Assembly (NCBI GenBank): GCA_005790605.1
Contig: SXUI01000003.1
Coordinates: 26,539 to 90,538 of the forward strand
Direction of reading: 5' to 3'
Origin: Planctomycetia bacterium
GTDB taxonomy: Bacteria > Planctomycetota > Phycisphaerae > Phycisphaerales > SM1A02
Length of the DNA: 64,000 nt
Below are positions 26,788 to 35,443 of this stretch, piece by piece. Made by a program: the position numbers and the translations under genes. The notes below the pieces were generated by a model, which made no database searches, was not told the DNA's origin, and worked only from the letters and a program-made list of their open reading frames with translations. Numbering within the stretch: position 1 is the stretch's first letter; each line of letters begins with the position of its first letter.

Positions 26788-26831
26788 AAGGCTCCACCTC
26801 GCGTTGCGAAGTGGAGCCTTCCTTCTTTTTT
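26788..26831. terminator. strong intrinsic terminator between infC and a convergent gene
   Basis: AAGGCTCCAC with TCGC pairs with GCGA and GTGGAGCCTT (stem 26788-26820, one mismatch), followed by CCTTCTTTTTT. The T run serves infC on the plus strand. On the minus strand the arm is preceded by AAAAAAG, and CTT follows, so it may also end the convergent gene 26851-27177. Confidence 0.85.
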
Positions 26832-26850
26832 GCCGTGCACGCTGGTTGAC

Positions 26851-27177
26851 TCAGTCGGCAGAGTCCGTCTCGCCTTCCTGCCACGCTGTGTACATGGTGC
26901 GAATGATCTCCTGCATCGTGTGAGACCACATGATCGGCAGAGGATTCTTCATGAGATAGTCCATCACGACCTGCTCCTGCGGAGTCGCGTTGTCCTTCAT
27001 CACAAGCCATGTCTTGAAGACCTTGAAGTCGGGCGGACACCATGTGCCTTCGGCGTGCGCGCGTGCAGCGAGCACTAAGGAAAGCGTCATTGCCGCGAGG
27101 GTACTCATCACAAGACTCACGCGCCGCGCGCGGACTCGACTCAGACCGAACCCATGTTGCATTCTTTGAGTTGTCAT
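26851..27177 (-). CDS. small secreted protein of unknown function
   Basis: A 108-residue protein with a basic N-terminus and signal peptide (VSLVMSTLAAMTLSLVLAARAHA, cleavage before EGTW), leaving about 65 residues. Mature part: EGTWCPPDFKVFKTWLVMKD, a helical segment TPQEQVVMDYLMKN, and an acidic end. A single cysteine follows the tryptophan. An AGAGGA-like site lies 11 nt before the ATG. No family recognised. It lies 102 nt downstream of the HTH-TPR gene on the same strand. Confidence 0.6.
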   Translation of the reverse strand: MTTQRMQHGFGLSRVRARRVSLVMSTLAAMTLSLVLAARAHAEGTWCPPDFKVFKTWLVMKDNATPQEQVVMDYLMKNPLPIMWSHTMQEIIRTMYTAWQEGETDSAD

Positions 27178-27279
27178 TTGGAAACTGTCCTCTCAGTTGA
27201 GTAGTTCAAGTAGTTCGAACTCCATTCGCTCGCGCGATGGCGCAGACACCAAGCACTCGCGAGCAGAACGGCATTCGAC

Positions 27280-28524
27280 TCATGCATCCGCGGTCAATGC
27301 TCCAGCTCGCTCGAGAATCGCCCATCCGGTGGGACGGAAGAGCGGGAATCGACCCATAGCGCCGGCCAACACTCGAATGTCCTCTGGATCGAGGGTCATC
27401 GCGTCGGAGGCGAGTCCTTCTTCACTCGCGCGCTCGCGACGGAAATGCTCCATCGTGAAAGCGCGCTCTCGCATCGCCCAGTTGTCGAGTCGCTCGGCGA
27501 TCTCAGCGGCCTTGTTGGTGAGGATCGCCAACTCTCGCTGGAAACTAACGGTGTTCGCCGATCGAAGCGCGATGTTGCATCCGTAGATGGACCACCAGCC
27601 CCAACTTTCTAGCAAATCACCCTTCGGGAAATCTTCGACATCCACCACTTGATCGAGCCCACTCAGGATCTCCGCGATCGCCGCGTCCTCATCGAGCCGA
27701 CCCGAAGCGGCATCGAGTTCGAAGAGCGCGCCTCGACAGGTGTTGGCGATCGCTTGATACTGCGCGTCGCCAAACTCAACCGCCAAACTCTCATATTCAC
27801 GCTGCGCCTTTCGAAGATCGGCGCTTGCCGCGTCGACGGAGAACTCAAACGGTTCATCCGCGTTCCAGAGCAATCTGCGCTGCGCATTGCCGCGGACGCT
27901 GCGGGCGAATGCTCGCGCGACACGCTGCAATCGGCCCATCGGTGCAAAGTGCTCAAATCGATCGAGAATGTCCGCAGCGATCGCGCGCGCCTCGTGCAGA
28001 TTCCAAAGCGAGTAATGCGCGTTGGCGAGATTCACGAGCAACATCAGACGAAGATCTCGCGGAAGCGCTGACTCCGCGAGTCCTTCCTGGACGCACGCCA
28101 GCGTTCGCACATACCGACCAAGCCCGTCGTACGCGCCCGCAAGACGATTGGCAACAATGGCACGCTCCGTCGAGGACCTCGCGCTCTTGCGCATGCGAGA
28201 CCCAAGACTCAACAGCTTCTGATACTCACCAAGGCGGTGCAATGACTGCGCCTCTTGATCCAGTTCGGAGAATGGTCGCGAGGATTCAGGGACGGAAACG
28301 GGTTCCGCCTGCCACACGCTCTCAGCCACATCGCCGACGCCCCAATCAAGAGCGTCCGCCAATCGAGCAACCAGGTCGAGCTTTGGATTCCCGCTCTCGG
28401 GAGTAACCTTGCCAGACTCGCGTCCAAGCGCTTCAAAAGTCTCTGACTTGTTCCAGCCCCGATACACGCGAGCGAGATCGACAAACCGATCGATTCGCTG
28501 CTTCCGGCGGATCACACTGGCCAT
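27280..28524 (-). CDS. HTH (XRE-like) and TPR-domain regulator candidate
   Basis: 414 residues from the ATG at 28524, with GGAG 7-8 nt upstream; the frame is open for 61 codons more but that part is Arg/Ser-rich shadow. Residues about 10-75 resemble a helix-turn-helix of the XRE type, with a recognisable LVARLADALDWGVGDVAESVW block. The remainder is helix pairs of TPR type, for example YQKLLSLGSRMRKSARSS and LLVNLANAHYSLWNLHEARA. This layout is common in regulators sensing peptides or proteins. It is divergent from the arg operon, whose promoter lies about 220 nt upstream of its start. Target unknown. Confidence 0.65.
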   Translation of the reverse strand: MASVIRRKQRIDRFVDLARVYRGWNKSETFEALGRESGKVTPESGNPKLDLVARLADALDWGVGDVAESVWQAEPVSVPESSRPFSELDQEAQSLHRLGEYQKLLSLGSRMRKSARSSTERAIVANRLAGAYDGLGRYVRTLACVQEGLAESALPRDLRLMLLVNLANAHYSLWNLHEARAIAADILDRFEHFAPMGRLQRVARAFARSVRGNAQRRLLWNADEPFEFSVDAASADLRKAQREYESLAVEFGDAQYQAIANTCRGALFELDAASGRLDEDAAIAEILSGLDQVVDVEDFPKGDLLESWGWWSIYGCNIALRSANTVSFQRELAILTNKAAEIAERLDNWAMRERAFTMEHFRRERASEEGLASDAMTLDPEDIRVLAGAMGRFPLFRPTGWAILERAGALTADA

Positions 28525-28740
28525 CTCAACACTCCGAGCCGACGATTTCTGATACGTCGATTCAGGCACTACCCCTGTGCCACCTCCACTTCTACTCCGC
28601 TTCCGGGGTGAAGCAACGAAACGCCTCCTTTTTTCCTCCCGAAAAGTGGTGAAAATCACGCCCTCCCCCTTCCCGCGATCGCTGGTTTCGCCGTGCTCGG
28701 ACGGCACAGGCTGTCAACAACTCCATTTTGTCGCGCCGAC

Positions 28741-28770
28741 TTGACATTTATGCAATCCATTGCATAATAA
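28741..28770 (+). promoter_or_regulatory. arg operon promoter overlapped by a palindromic operator (ARG-box-like)
   Basis: TTGACA (28741-28746), a 16-nt spacer and CATAAT (28763-28768) form a near-consensus sigma-70 promoter; TAATAA at 28765 gives an alternative with an 18-nt spacer. A 20-bp palindrome, TTATGCAAT-CC-ATTGCATAA (28748-28767), covers the spacer and the -10 element. A further ATGCAT lies at 28770-28775. The match to the E. coli ARG box (TGAAT/ATTCA core) is partial. Binding by the ArgR encoded just downstream would repress the operon. Confidence 0.7.
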
Positions 28771-28854
28771 TGCATCACGTCGCAAGTTCGCGAACGCGCC
28801 ACCCCAACAGCGTGTTGTCTGAAAGACTGCTCCACTGGTTCTGTCACCATTTCG

Positions 28855-29301
28855 ATGAAAGTTCGTCGCCAATCCATCATTCGAAAACTCGTCGCTGGAG
28901 ATGAGCTTCGCAACCAGCAAGAGTTGCAAGTTCGCCTTCGAGACGAGGGCATCGAAGCAACTCAGTCCACGCTCTCGCGCGACTTGCGCGAACTCGGGGT
29001 CTTGCGTGGGCGCGATGGATATCAGCTTCCGAACACCGAAGGAAACGGCCCAAGCGACGGCTCGCGCCTCCACGCAGCCATTCGGCGCGAACTGGTTGGC
29101 GTCGATGTGGGCGGGACTCTCGTTGTTCTGCACACGCCGAGTGGCCATGGCAACGCGCTCGCGATCGAAATCGATGCGGGCCAGCTCGAAGGCGCGCTCG
29201 GCACGATCGCGGGAGACGACACGGTCTTCATCGCCGCACGATCTGAGTCTGCGGCCATCCGCATCGCGAAGCGATTGCGGTCGATCGCAGAAATCAGCTA
29301 G
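28855..29301 (+). CDS. argR: arginine repressor ArgR
   Basis: A 148-residue protein. The N-terminal winged helix-turn-helix is visible, with EATQSTLSRDLRELGVLR as recognition helix region. The C-terminal oligomerisation/arginine-binding domain contains LGTIAGDDTVFIAA, the hallmark motif that binds arginine. ArgR hexamers with bound arginine repress biosynthetic genes. As the first gene of the arg operon, behind the palindrome at 28748-28767, it is probably autoregulated. 17 nt separate it from argC. Confidence 0.95.
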   Translation: MKVRRQSIIRKLVAGDELRNQQELQVRLRDEGIEATQSTLSRDLRELGVLRGRDGYQLPNTEGNGPSDGSRLHAAIRRELVGVDVGGTLVVLHTPSGHGNALAIEIDAGQLEGALGTIAGDDTVFIAARSESAAIRIAKRLRSIAEIS

Positions 29302-29318
29302 TTCGCACCTTTTCTTCC

Positions 29319-30419
29319 ATGCACACCTCCACTCTCATTGCTGAGCTCCCCACTTCTGCCTTGCCGCAGCGCGCCATCCGCGTTGCTGTTGTCGGAGCGA
29401 CCGGATACGCAGGCTGCGAGCTGTGCGACCTCCTCCTCGCACACCCGCGCGTCGAGCTCTGCGCGGTGTATGGATCGGCCCGTCGAGCGGACGAACCGAC
29501 ACAACGCTTAACCGATCTTTTCCCGCGCCTCGCGGGTCGAACCGCGCTCGTGGTGCAGCCACTCGATGCGGCTGCGCTCGCGACGAGTGGGTTCGACGCG
29601 ATTTTCCTTGCAACGCCGCATGAAACAAGCCACGCGATCGTGCCGTCGCTTCTCGCAAGCGGCATGTTGGTCCTCGACCTCAGTGCCGCGTTCCGACTCA
29701 GCGACCCTAGCGTGTTCGCGCAGGCCTACGGATTCACGCACGAGCACCCTCACTTGCTTGAAGAAGCCGTCTACGCGCTTCCTGAAATCGCCGCAACTGA
29801 AATCACGCAATCCAATCTCCTCGCGATTCCAGGTTGCTATCCCACTTCGGTGATTCTTCCAACTCGTCCACTCGTTGATGCGGGGCTCATCGACCTTGAT
29901 CGCGGCGCGATCGTCGATAGCACCTCCGGCGTTTCCGGCGCGGGACGCAAAGCAGAACTCAAGACGCTCTTCTGCGAAGTGAGTTTACAAGCGTATGGAG
30001 TTTGGAAGCATCGACACCGACCTGAGATGAGCGAACACGCTCGTATCCCAACCGTGTTCACGCCGCACCTCGGAAGTTTTGATCGCGGAATCCTTTCGAC
30101 GGTTCACCTTTTCCTGCGCGAGGGCGTCGCGGAGTCCGAGGCGCGCGAGTGCCTCACGCAGGCATACGGATCAAGCGCGTTCGTTCGCGTATTGCGTGCT
30201 GGGCAATGGCCAGCGATCTCTTCTGTGGAACGCACGAACTACTGCGACATCGGACTTGCGGCGGAGGGGCGTCACATCATCATCGAGAGCGCGATTGACA
30301 ACTTGCTCAAGGGCGCCGCAGGGCAAGCCGTCCAAACGTTCAATGTCCGCCATGGGTTCGAGCAAACCCTCGGCATCCTCGCACCTTCTGCTTCGAGGGA
30401 GGCCGCATGTCTCGCGTGA
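29319..30419 (+). CDS. argC: N-acetyl-gamma-glutamyl-phosphate reductase
   Basis: A 366-residue protein. VAVVGATGYAGCEL is the nucleotide-binding motif. IPGCYPTSVILP carries the catalytic cysteine, and HRHRPEMSEH matches the conserved substrate loop. It reduces N-acetylglutamyl phosphate to the semialdehyde (arginine/ornithine pathway). argB overlaps its last 13 nt, so translation is coupled. Slightly longer N-terminus (about 17 residues) than some ArgC proteins. Confidence 0.96.
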   Translation: MHTSTLIAELPTSALPQRAIRVAVVGATGYAGCELCDLLLAHPRVELCAVYGSARRADEPTQRLTDLFPRLAGRTALVVQPLDAAALATSGFDAIFLATPHETSHAIVPSLLASGMLVLDLSAAFRLSDPSVFAQAYGFTHEHPHLLEEAVYALPEIAATEITQSNLLAIPGCYPTSVILPTRPLVDAGLIDLDRGAIVDSTSGVSGAGRKAELKTLFCEVSLQAYGVWKHRHRPEMSEHARIPTVFTPHLGSFDRGILSTVHLFLREGVAESEARECLTQAYGSSAFVRVLRAGQWPAISSVERTNYCDIGLAAEGRHIIIESAIDNLLKGAAGQAVQTFNVRHGFEQTLGILAPSASREAACLA

Positions 30420-31222
30420 TGAACTCATTGACCATCGTCAAAGTAGGCGGCGCGCTGCTGGACAACGCGAGCGCATACGCAAGCACCTTCTCTGCGATCA
30501 TCGCCTTGCACGAGGAAATCCGCGCTTCTGGCGGATTTGGAGTGGTCCTCGTGCATGGCGGTGGCGCGGCAGTCGATCGGCAGTTCGCGCGACTAGGCGT
30601 TGAGAGCGAGAAGCGAGACGGCATTCGGATCACCCCCGCCGAGCACATCGACGACCTCGTCAGCGTGCTTGCCGGAAGCGTGCACCAGCGACTGCTTGGG
30701 CTGCTCCATGCACTCGGCGCGCGTCCCGTTGGACTCTCCCTCGCCGACGGCGGCCTGTGCGATTGTCGCGTCACGACACGATTTCCATTCGATGCCGGTC
30801 TCGTCGGCGAAGTGGTCGACGGCGACGCGAGCGTTCTTCGGACGCTTCTGCACGCCGGATTTCTTCCGGTACTCAATAGCATTGGGCTCGACCGCGACGG
30901 GACGCCGCTCAATGTCAATGCGGATGATGCAGCCAGTGCGATCGCGCGCATCGCGCAAGCAACTGAGGTGCTCTTGCTGACGGATGTCGCTGGTGTGCTC
31001 GATGCATCGCATGCCGTCATCCCTCAACTCGATGGTCGATTGATCGAGGAGCTCATTGCGAATGGAACGGTGCGCGGAGGAATGACGGCGAAGTTGCGCG
31101 CGGCCCATGAAGCAGCCGTCGCCGCTGGTTGTCCTGTGCGCATCGCGAGTTGGAAGGCGCACGGTCCACTTTCGTCCTGCGCGGGTACGAGCATCACACC
31201 GGGCGTCGCGCTCATCGCCTAA
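30407..31222 (+). CDS. argB: N-acetylglutamate kinase
   Basis: A 271-residue amino-acid-kinase-fold protein: VKVGGALLD near the start, VLVHGGGAAVD in the phosphate loop, LNVNADDAASAIA for ATP, and LLLTDVAGVLD. GTVRGGMTAKLRAA closes the active site. It phosphorylates N-acetylglutamate, generally the arginine-feedback-controlled step. Overlaps argC by 13 nt; argF starts 36 nt downstream. Confidence 0.95.
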   Translation: MSRVMNSLTIVKVGGALLDNASAYASTFSAIIALHEEIRASGGFGVVLVHGGGAAVDRQFARLGVESEKRDGIRITPAEHIDDLVSVLAGSVHQRLLGLLHALGARPVGLSLADGGLCDCRVTTRFPFDAGLVGEVVDGDASVLRTLLHAGFLPVLNSIGLDRDGTPLNVNADDAASAIARIAQATEVLLLTDVAGVLDASHAVIPQLDGRLIEELIANGTVRGGMTAKLRAAHEAAVAAGCPVRIASWKAHGPLSSCAGTSITPGVALIA

Positions 31223-31258
31223 GCCCCGTTTCCATTCCCAGACACGAAACCCTATTTC

Positions 31259-32209
31259 ATGCGCACGCTTTCCGTTTCCAATCCAGTCTCGCTCGCACGC
31301 CGCAGCGTCCTCACGCTTGCCGATCTCTCGCGCGCGGAGATTCGCGGAACACTTGATCTCGCGAAGGAACTGAAGCGCGACTATGCCCCATTCGCGCACG
31401 CGCTTCAGCAACGCGCAATCGTGCTCTTGTTCGAGAAGCCCTCGCTTCGCACGCGCGTGTCGCTCGAAGTTGGCATCGCGAAACTTGGCGGTACTTGTGT
31501 GTACCTCGATCATCAGGCGTCGCCGATCGGGCAGCGCGAGACAATCGCGGACTATGGCCGCAACCTAGAGCGATGGGCCGACGCCTTGATTGGTCGCGTA
31601 CTGCAACACGCGACACTCACAGAATTGCATCGATGGACCAAAGTGCCCATCGTGAACGCGCTGTGCGAAGCACATCACCCATGCCAAATCCTTGCGGATG
31701 CCCTCACGCTTGAAGAGCATGGACTTGACCTCAGCTCCATGCGTCTCGCATGGCTCGGTGACGGCAACAATGTGTGCCACAGCCTCATGCAACTCACCGC
31801 GATCTTCGGGGGTCAGATGGTCGTCGTCACCCCTGACGATTGCCGTCCGGCAAGCGCATGGATGACGCGCACAAGCGAACTCGCACTCGCGACAGGCGCG
31901 CGCATCGAATACACCAACGACATCAGCCGAATCGCTGGCGCCGATGCGGTCTACACCGATGCGTGGATTTCGATGGGTCAGTCCGACAGCGCGAGTAAGC
32001 GCGCGGCGATGCTCCCGTATCAAGTGAACGAAGCCGCCATGCAACTCGCCGGCAAGGATGCGCTCTTCATGCACTGCCTTCCGGCGCCTCGCGGCGAAGA
32101 AGTTCTTGATGCCGTGATGGACTCGCCCGCTTCTGTCGCCTTCGATCAGGCCGAAAACCGCATGCATGCGCAGAATGCACTGCTGCTCCAGTTACTCGGC
32201 GTCCGTTGA
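31259..32209 (+). CDS. argF: ornithine carbamoyltransferase
   Basis: A 316-residue transcarbamylase. LFEKPSLRTRVSLEVG is the carbamoyl-phosphate site (S-x-R-T), HHPCQILADALT the second carbamoyl-phosphate site, AWISMGQ and MHCLPAPRGEEV the ornithine-side signatures. It makes citrulline from ornithine and carbamoyl phosphate. The pathway enzyme argD is not in the cluster. argG follows after 68 nt, the largest gap in the operon. Confidence 0.96.
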   Translation: MRTLSVSNPVSLARRSVLTLADLSRAEIRGTLDLAKELKRDYAPFAHALQQRAIVLLFEKPSLRTRVSLEVGIAKLGGTCVYLDHQASPIGQRETIADYGRNLERWADALIGRVLQHATLTELHRWTKVPIVNALCEAHHPCQILADALTLEEHGLDLSSMRLAWLGDGNNVCHSLMQLTAIFGGQMVVVTPDDCRPASAWMTRTSELALATGARIEYTNDISRIAGADAVYTDAWISMGQSDSASKRAAMLPYQVNEAAMQLAGKDALFMHCLPAPRGEEVLDAVMDSPASVAFDQAENRMHAQNALLLQLLGVR

Positions 32210-32277
32210 TTCAAACATCCAATCCTCTCCTCCCTTCTCGACTCCACGATTCCCCTGCCTCGCCTGAAACCTAGAAA

Positions 32278-33516
32278 GTGCTCCCCGTGACCAACCCTCA
32301 AAAAATTTGCATCGCGTACTCCGGCGGCCTCGACACCTCTTGCATCATCCCATGGCTCCGAGAGAACTATGACTGCGAGGTTGTGGCAGCCGTAGCTGAT
32401 GTCGGTCAAGGCGATCGCGAACTCGAAGGGATTGAGGAGAAGGCGAAAAACTCCGGTGCTTCAAGTTGCATCGTCGTCGATCTCAAGCGCGAGTTCCTCG
32501 AAGCCTTTGCCTTTCCGATGGCGCTCTCCGGCGCGGTCTACGAAGGGCGCTATCTGATGGGCACAAGCATCGCTCGACCGATCATCGCGAAGGCGCAGGT
32601 GGAAGCCGCGCTCACGACGGGCTGCGACGCCCTTGCCCATGGCTGCACCGGCAAGGGAAACGATCAAGTTCGATTTGAATCGACCTACGCCGCGCTGGCT
32701 CCGCAGCTTTCAGTGATTGCGCCTTGGCGCCTTCCGAACTTCGAACTCAAGAGCCGCGAGGCGATGCTCGGCTACCTCAAAACGCGCAACATCCCGTGCG
32801 CTGCGAGCGCCGAGAAGATTTACTCTCGTGACGCAAACATCTGGCACATTTCGCATGAGGGCGGAGCACTTGAAGATCCTTGGAACGCCCCGCCAGAGGA
32901 TGTGTGGATGCTCACGGTTTCTCCTCAACAGGCACCGGACCAGTACCAAGATGTGATGGTGTCGTTCGAGAAGGGTCGCCCCATTGCAGTCGATGGGAAA
33001 TCCCTCGGCAGCGTTGCGCTGATGAACACGCTCAATGCGATTGGCGGTCGGCATGGCGTGGGTCGCGTCGACATCTGTGAGAATCGCCTCGTCGGCATGA
33101 AGAGTCGAGGCGTCTACGAGACACCAGGCGGCACGATCCTCACGGAAGCGTTCCGCGGCTTGGAGCAGCTCGTGTACGACCGTGAGACTCTGCACTACCG
33201 AGAGAAACTTGCCCTCGATTTCGCGAAGATCATCTATAACGGCACTTGGTATTCACCACTCCGTGAGGCGATGTGGGCAGCGTTTGTCTCCATGGCAGAG
33301 GTCATGACAGGCGATGTTGTCGTGCGTGTATTCAAGGGCAGCGCGCAAACCGCGCGACGCCGAAGTCCACACTCCCTCTTCAGCCACTCCTTCGCAACAT
33401 TCGGAACTGATGTGGTCTACGACCACGCCGACGCGACAGGATTCATTCGCCTCTTCGCACTCCCAAGCCGCATCCGTGCGCTGCAAGCCATGCAGGCTAT
33501 CGACACAGCCCACTGA
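32278..33516 (+). CDS. argG: argininosuccinate synthase
   Basis: A 412-residue protein starting with GTG at 32278; another GTG at 32287 is close. IAYSGGLDTS is the ATP-pyrophosphatase P-loop and HGCTGKGNDQVRFE the citrulline/aspartate motif. It joins citrulline and aspartate using ATP. Normal length (about 400). In the operon between argF and the argH fusion. Confidence 0.96.
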   Translation: MLPVTNPQKICIAYSGGLDTSCIIPWLRENYDCEVVAAVADVGQGDRELEGIEEKAKNSGASSCIVVDLKREFLEAFAFPMALSGAVYEGRYLMGTSIARPIIAKAQVEAALTTGCDALAHGCTGKGNDQVRFESTYAALAPQLSVIAPWRLPNFELKSREAMLGYLKTRNIPCAASAEKIYSRDANIWHISHEGGALEDPWNAPPEDVWMLTVSPQQAPDQYQDVMVSFEKGRPIAVDGKSLGSVALMNTLNAIGGRHGVGRVDICENRLVGMKSRGVYETPGGTILTEAFRGLEQLVYDRETLHYREKLALDFAKIIYNGTWYSPLREAMWAAFVSMAEVMTGDVVVRVFKGSAQTARRRSPHSLFSHSFATFGTDVVYDHADATGFIRLFALPSRIRALQAMQAIDTAH

Positions 33517-33562
33517 GCATCGCAACACCAGACGCATAGAGACACGCCTTCAGAGACGCACG

Positions 33563-35443
33563 ATGAGCACGCTTTACGCCGGACGATTCCTCGCTGAACA
33601 AGATCCGCTCTTTCGCCGCTTCAACGACTCGCTCCCGTTCGATCGAGTCTTAGTCACCGACGACATCGCGGGATCGGTTGGCTGGGCCAAAGCACTTACG
33701 AAGGTTGGCGTCCTCAGCAATGAGGAACTCGCCCGCGTGCTCACGGCACTCGAAGAGGTGCGTCTCTATGCGCTTGAGCAGCCCGACGCGCTCGTGGGCG
33801 CGGATGATGAGGATGTGCATTCATGGGTCGAACGAGAACTCGTCGCGCGACTCGGAGATCTTGGCAAGAAGTTGCATACAGGACGGTCTCGCAACGATCA
33901 GGTCGCAACGGATCTTCGGCTTTGGACCGTTCGTGCGCTGCAAACTCGCCGCGCGGAGATCGAAGGAGCGATCGATGCGTTGCTCCGAGTTGCAGAGCGT
34001 GAGAAGGCGACTCCATTTCCGGGCTACACGCATATGCAGCGTGCGCAGCCCATTCTGTTTGCGCACTGGTGTTTGGCGTATGTCGAGATGCTCACACGGG
34101 ACGCAGATCGCTTCGCGGATGCTGAGCGCCGGACGCTCGTCTGTCCACTCGGATCTGGCGCACTCGCAGGGACCGCGTACCCCATCGATCGCGTGGCGCT
34201 CGCAGAGAGTCTTGGTTTTCACTCTGCAAGTTCCAACTCGCTCGATGCCGTCAGCGATCGCGACTTTGTCGTCGAAAGTCTCTCGGCATGTGCACTCTGC
34301 GCTGTGCATCTCTCACGCCTTGCAGAGGATCTCATCTTCTACACGACGAGCGAGGCGGGGTTCATCGAGCTCAGCGACGAAGTCACGAGCGGTTCGAGTC
34401 TCATGCCGCAAAAGAAAAATCCTGATGCGCTTGAACTCATTCGTGGCAAGACCGGTCGTCACATCGGAAACCTCGTCGCAATGCTCACGACGATCAAGGG
34501 TTTGCCACTTGCGTACAACAAGGATCTCCAAGAAGACAAGGAGCCCTTGTTTGATGCGATGGAGCACCTCTCGATCTCGTTGCAGATGCTCGTGCGCGTC
34601 GTTGACGGCATGACCGTTCATCACGAGCGCGCACTTGCTGCTGCGATCGGCGGGTACTCCAACGCAACTGAACTCGCCGACTATCTCGTCAGCAAGGGCG
34701 TTCCATTCCGAGATGCGCATCACGCGGCCGGCCGTATCGTGCGCGACGCGATCGAGGAATCGAAGCCGCTCGAAGGAATGACCGTCGAACAGATGCTGAA
34801 GAGCAACCCGAACATCGGAAGCGATGTCTATGCGTCACTGACGGTGGATAGTGCGCTGCGAAAGCGCGATGTCGCGGGCGGCACAGCGCCCAATCGCGTC
34901 GCAGAGATTCTCGGCGGGCGCTCGGCGCGCATGGGCATGCGCCGATTGAACACGCCCGCGGGCGGAGTTCGTGTGCGTGGAGCGCGCGTAGACGATCTCG
35001 ACGGCATCGTTGCGCTCGTCGAGCACTGGGCGGATGAAGGCGAAAATCTCCCGCGCTCACGCGAAGATATTCTTGAGTGCATCAACGAGTTCGGCGTCGC
35101 AGTACGTGATGGGAAAGTCGTCGGTTGCGGCGCGCTGTGGGTCTACACGCCACAACTCGCGGAGATTCGCTCGCTCGGGGTCTCGCCGGATGCGATGGGT
35201 CATGGCATCGGCCAGAAGTTGATGGCCTTCTTCATCGACTGGACGAGTCGACTCCACATTCCCAAGGTCTTCGTCCTCACGCGCGCACCCAAGTTCTTTG
35301 AGAAGTCCGGCTTCAGGCAGGTCAGCGTGAATAGTCTTCCCGAGAAGGTGCTGAAGGACTGCGCGAAGTGCCCCAAGAACCACGCGTGCGATGAGATCGC
35401 GATGGTGCTTGATGTTGCCCCTTCGAAAGAGACTGGAAAGTGA
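33563..35443 (+). CDS. argH: ArgH-GNAT fusion: argininosuccinate lyase with N-terminal lyase and C-terminal N-acetyltransferase
   Basis: A 626-residue protein from the ATG at 33563; the open frame starts earlier but overlaps argG out of frame. Residues 1-460 are argininosuccinate lyase: HTGRSRNDQVATDLR, GYTHMQRAQPI and the signature GSSLMPQKKNPDALELIRGK. Residues about 470-626 are a GNAT acetyltransferase: VRGARVDDLDGI, IRSLGVSPDAMGHGIGQKLM for acetyl-CoA, and a CPKNHACDEIAMV tail typical of short N-acetylglutamate synthases. Such ArgH(A) fusions are known in marine gammaproteobacteria. The domain would supply acetylglutamate beside ArgJ. argJ starts within the stop (GTGA). Confidence 0.93.
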   Translation: MSTLYAGRFLAEQDPLFRRFNDSLPFDRVLVTDDIAGSVGWAKALTKVGVLSNEELARVLTALEEVRLYALEQPDALVGADDEDVHSWVERELVARLGDLGKKLHTGRSRNDQVATDLRLWTVRALQTRRAEIEGAIDALLRVAEREKATPFPGYTHMQRAQPILFAHWCLAYVEMLTRDADRFADAERRTLVCPLGSGALAGTAYPIDRVALAESLGFHSASSNSLDAVSDRDFVVESLSACALCAVHLSRLAEDLIFYTTSEAGFIELSDEVTSGSSLMPQKKNPDALELIRGKTGRHIGNLVAMLTTIKGLPLAYNKDLQEDKEPLFDAMEHLSISLQMLVRVVDGMTVHHERALAAAIGGYSNATELADYLVSKGVPFRDAHHAAGRIVRDAIEESKPLEGMTVEQMLKSNPNIGSDVYASLTVDSALRKRDVAGGTAPNRVAEILGGRSARMGMRRLNTPAGGVRVRGARVDDLDGIVALVEHWADEGENLPRSREDILECINEFGVAVRDGKVVGCGALWVYTPQLAEIRSLGVSPDAMGHGIGQKLMAFFIDWTSRLHIPKVFVLTRAPKFFEKSGFRQVSVNSLPEKVLKDCAKCPKNHACDEIAMVLDVAPSKETGK

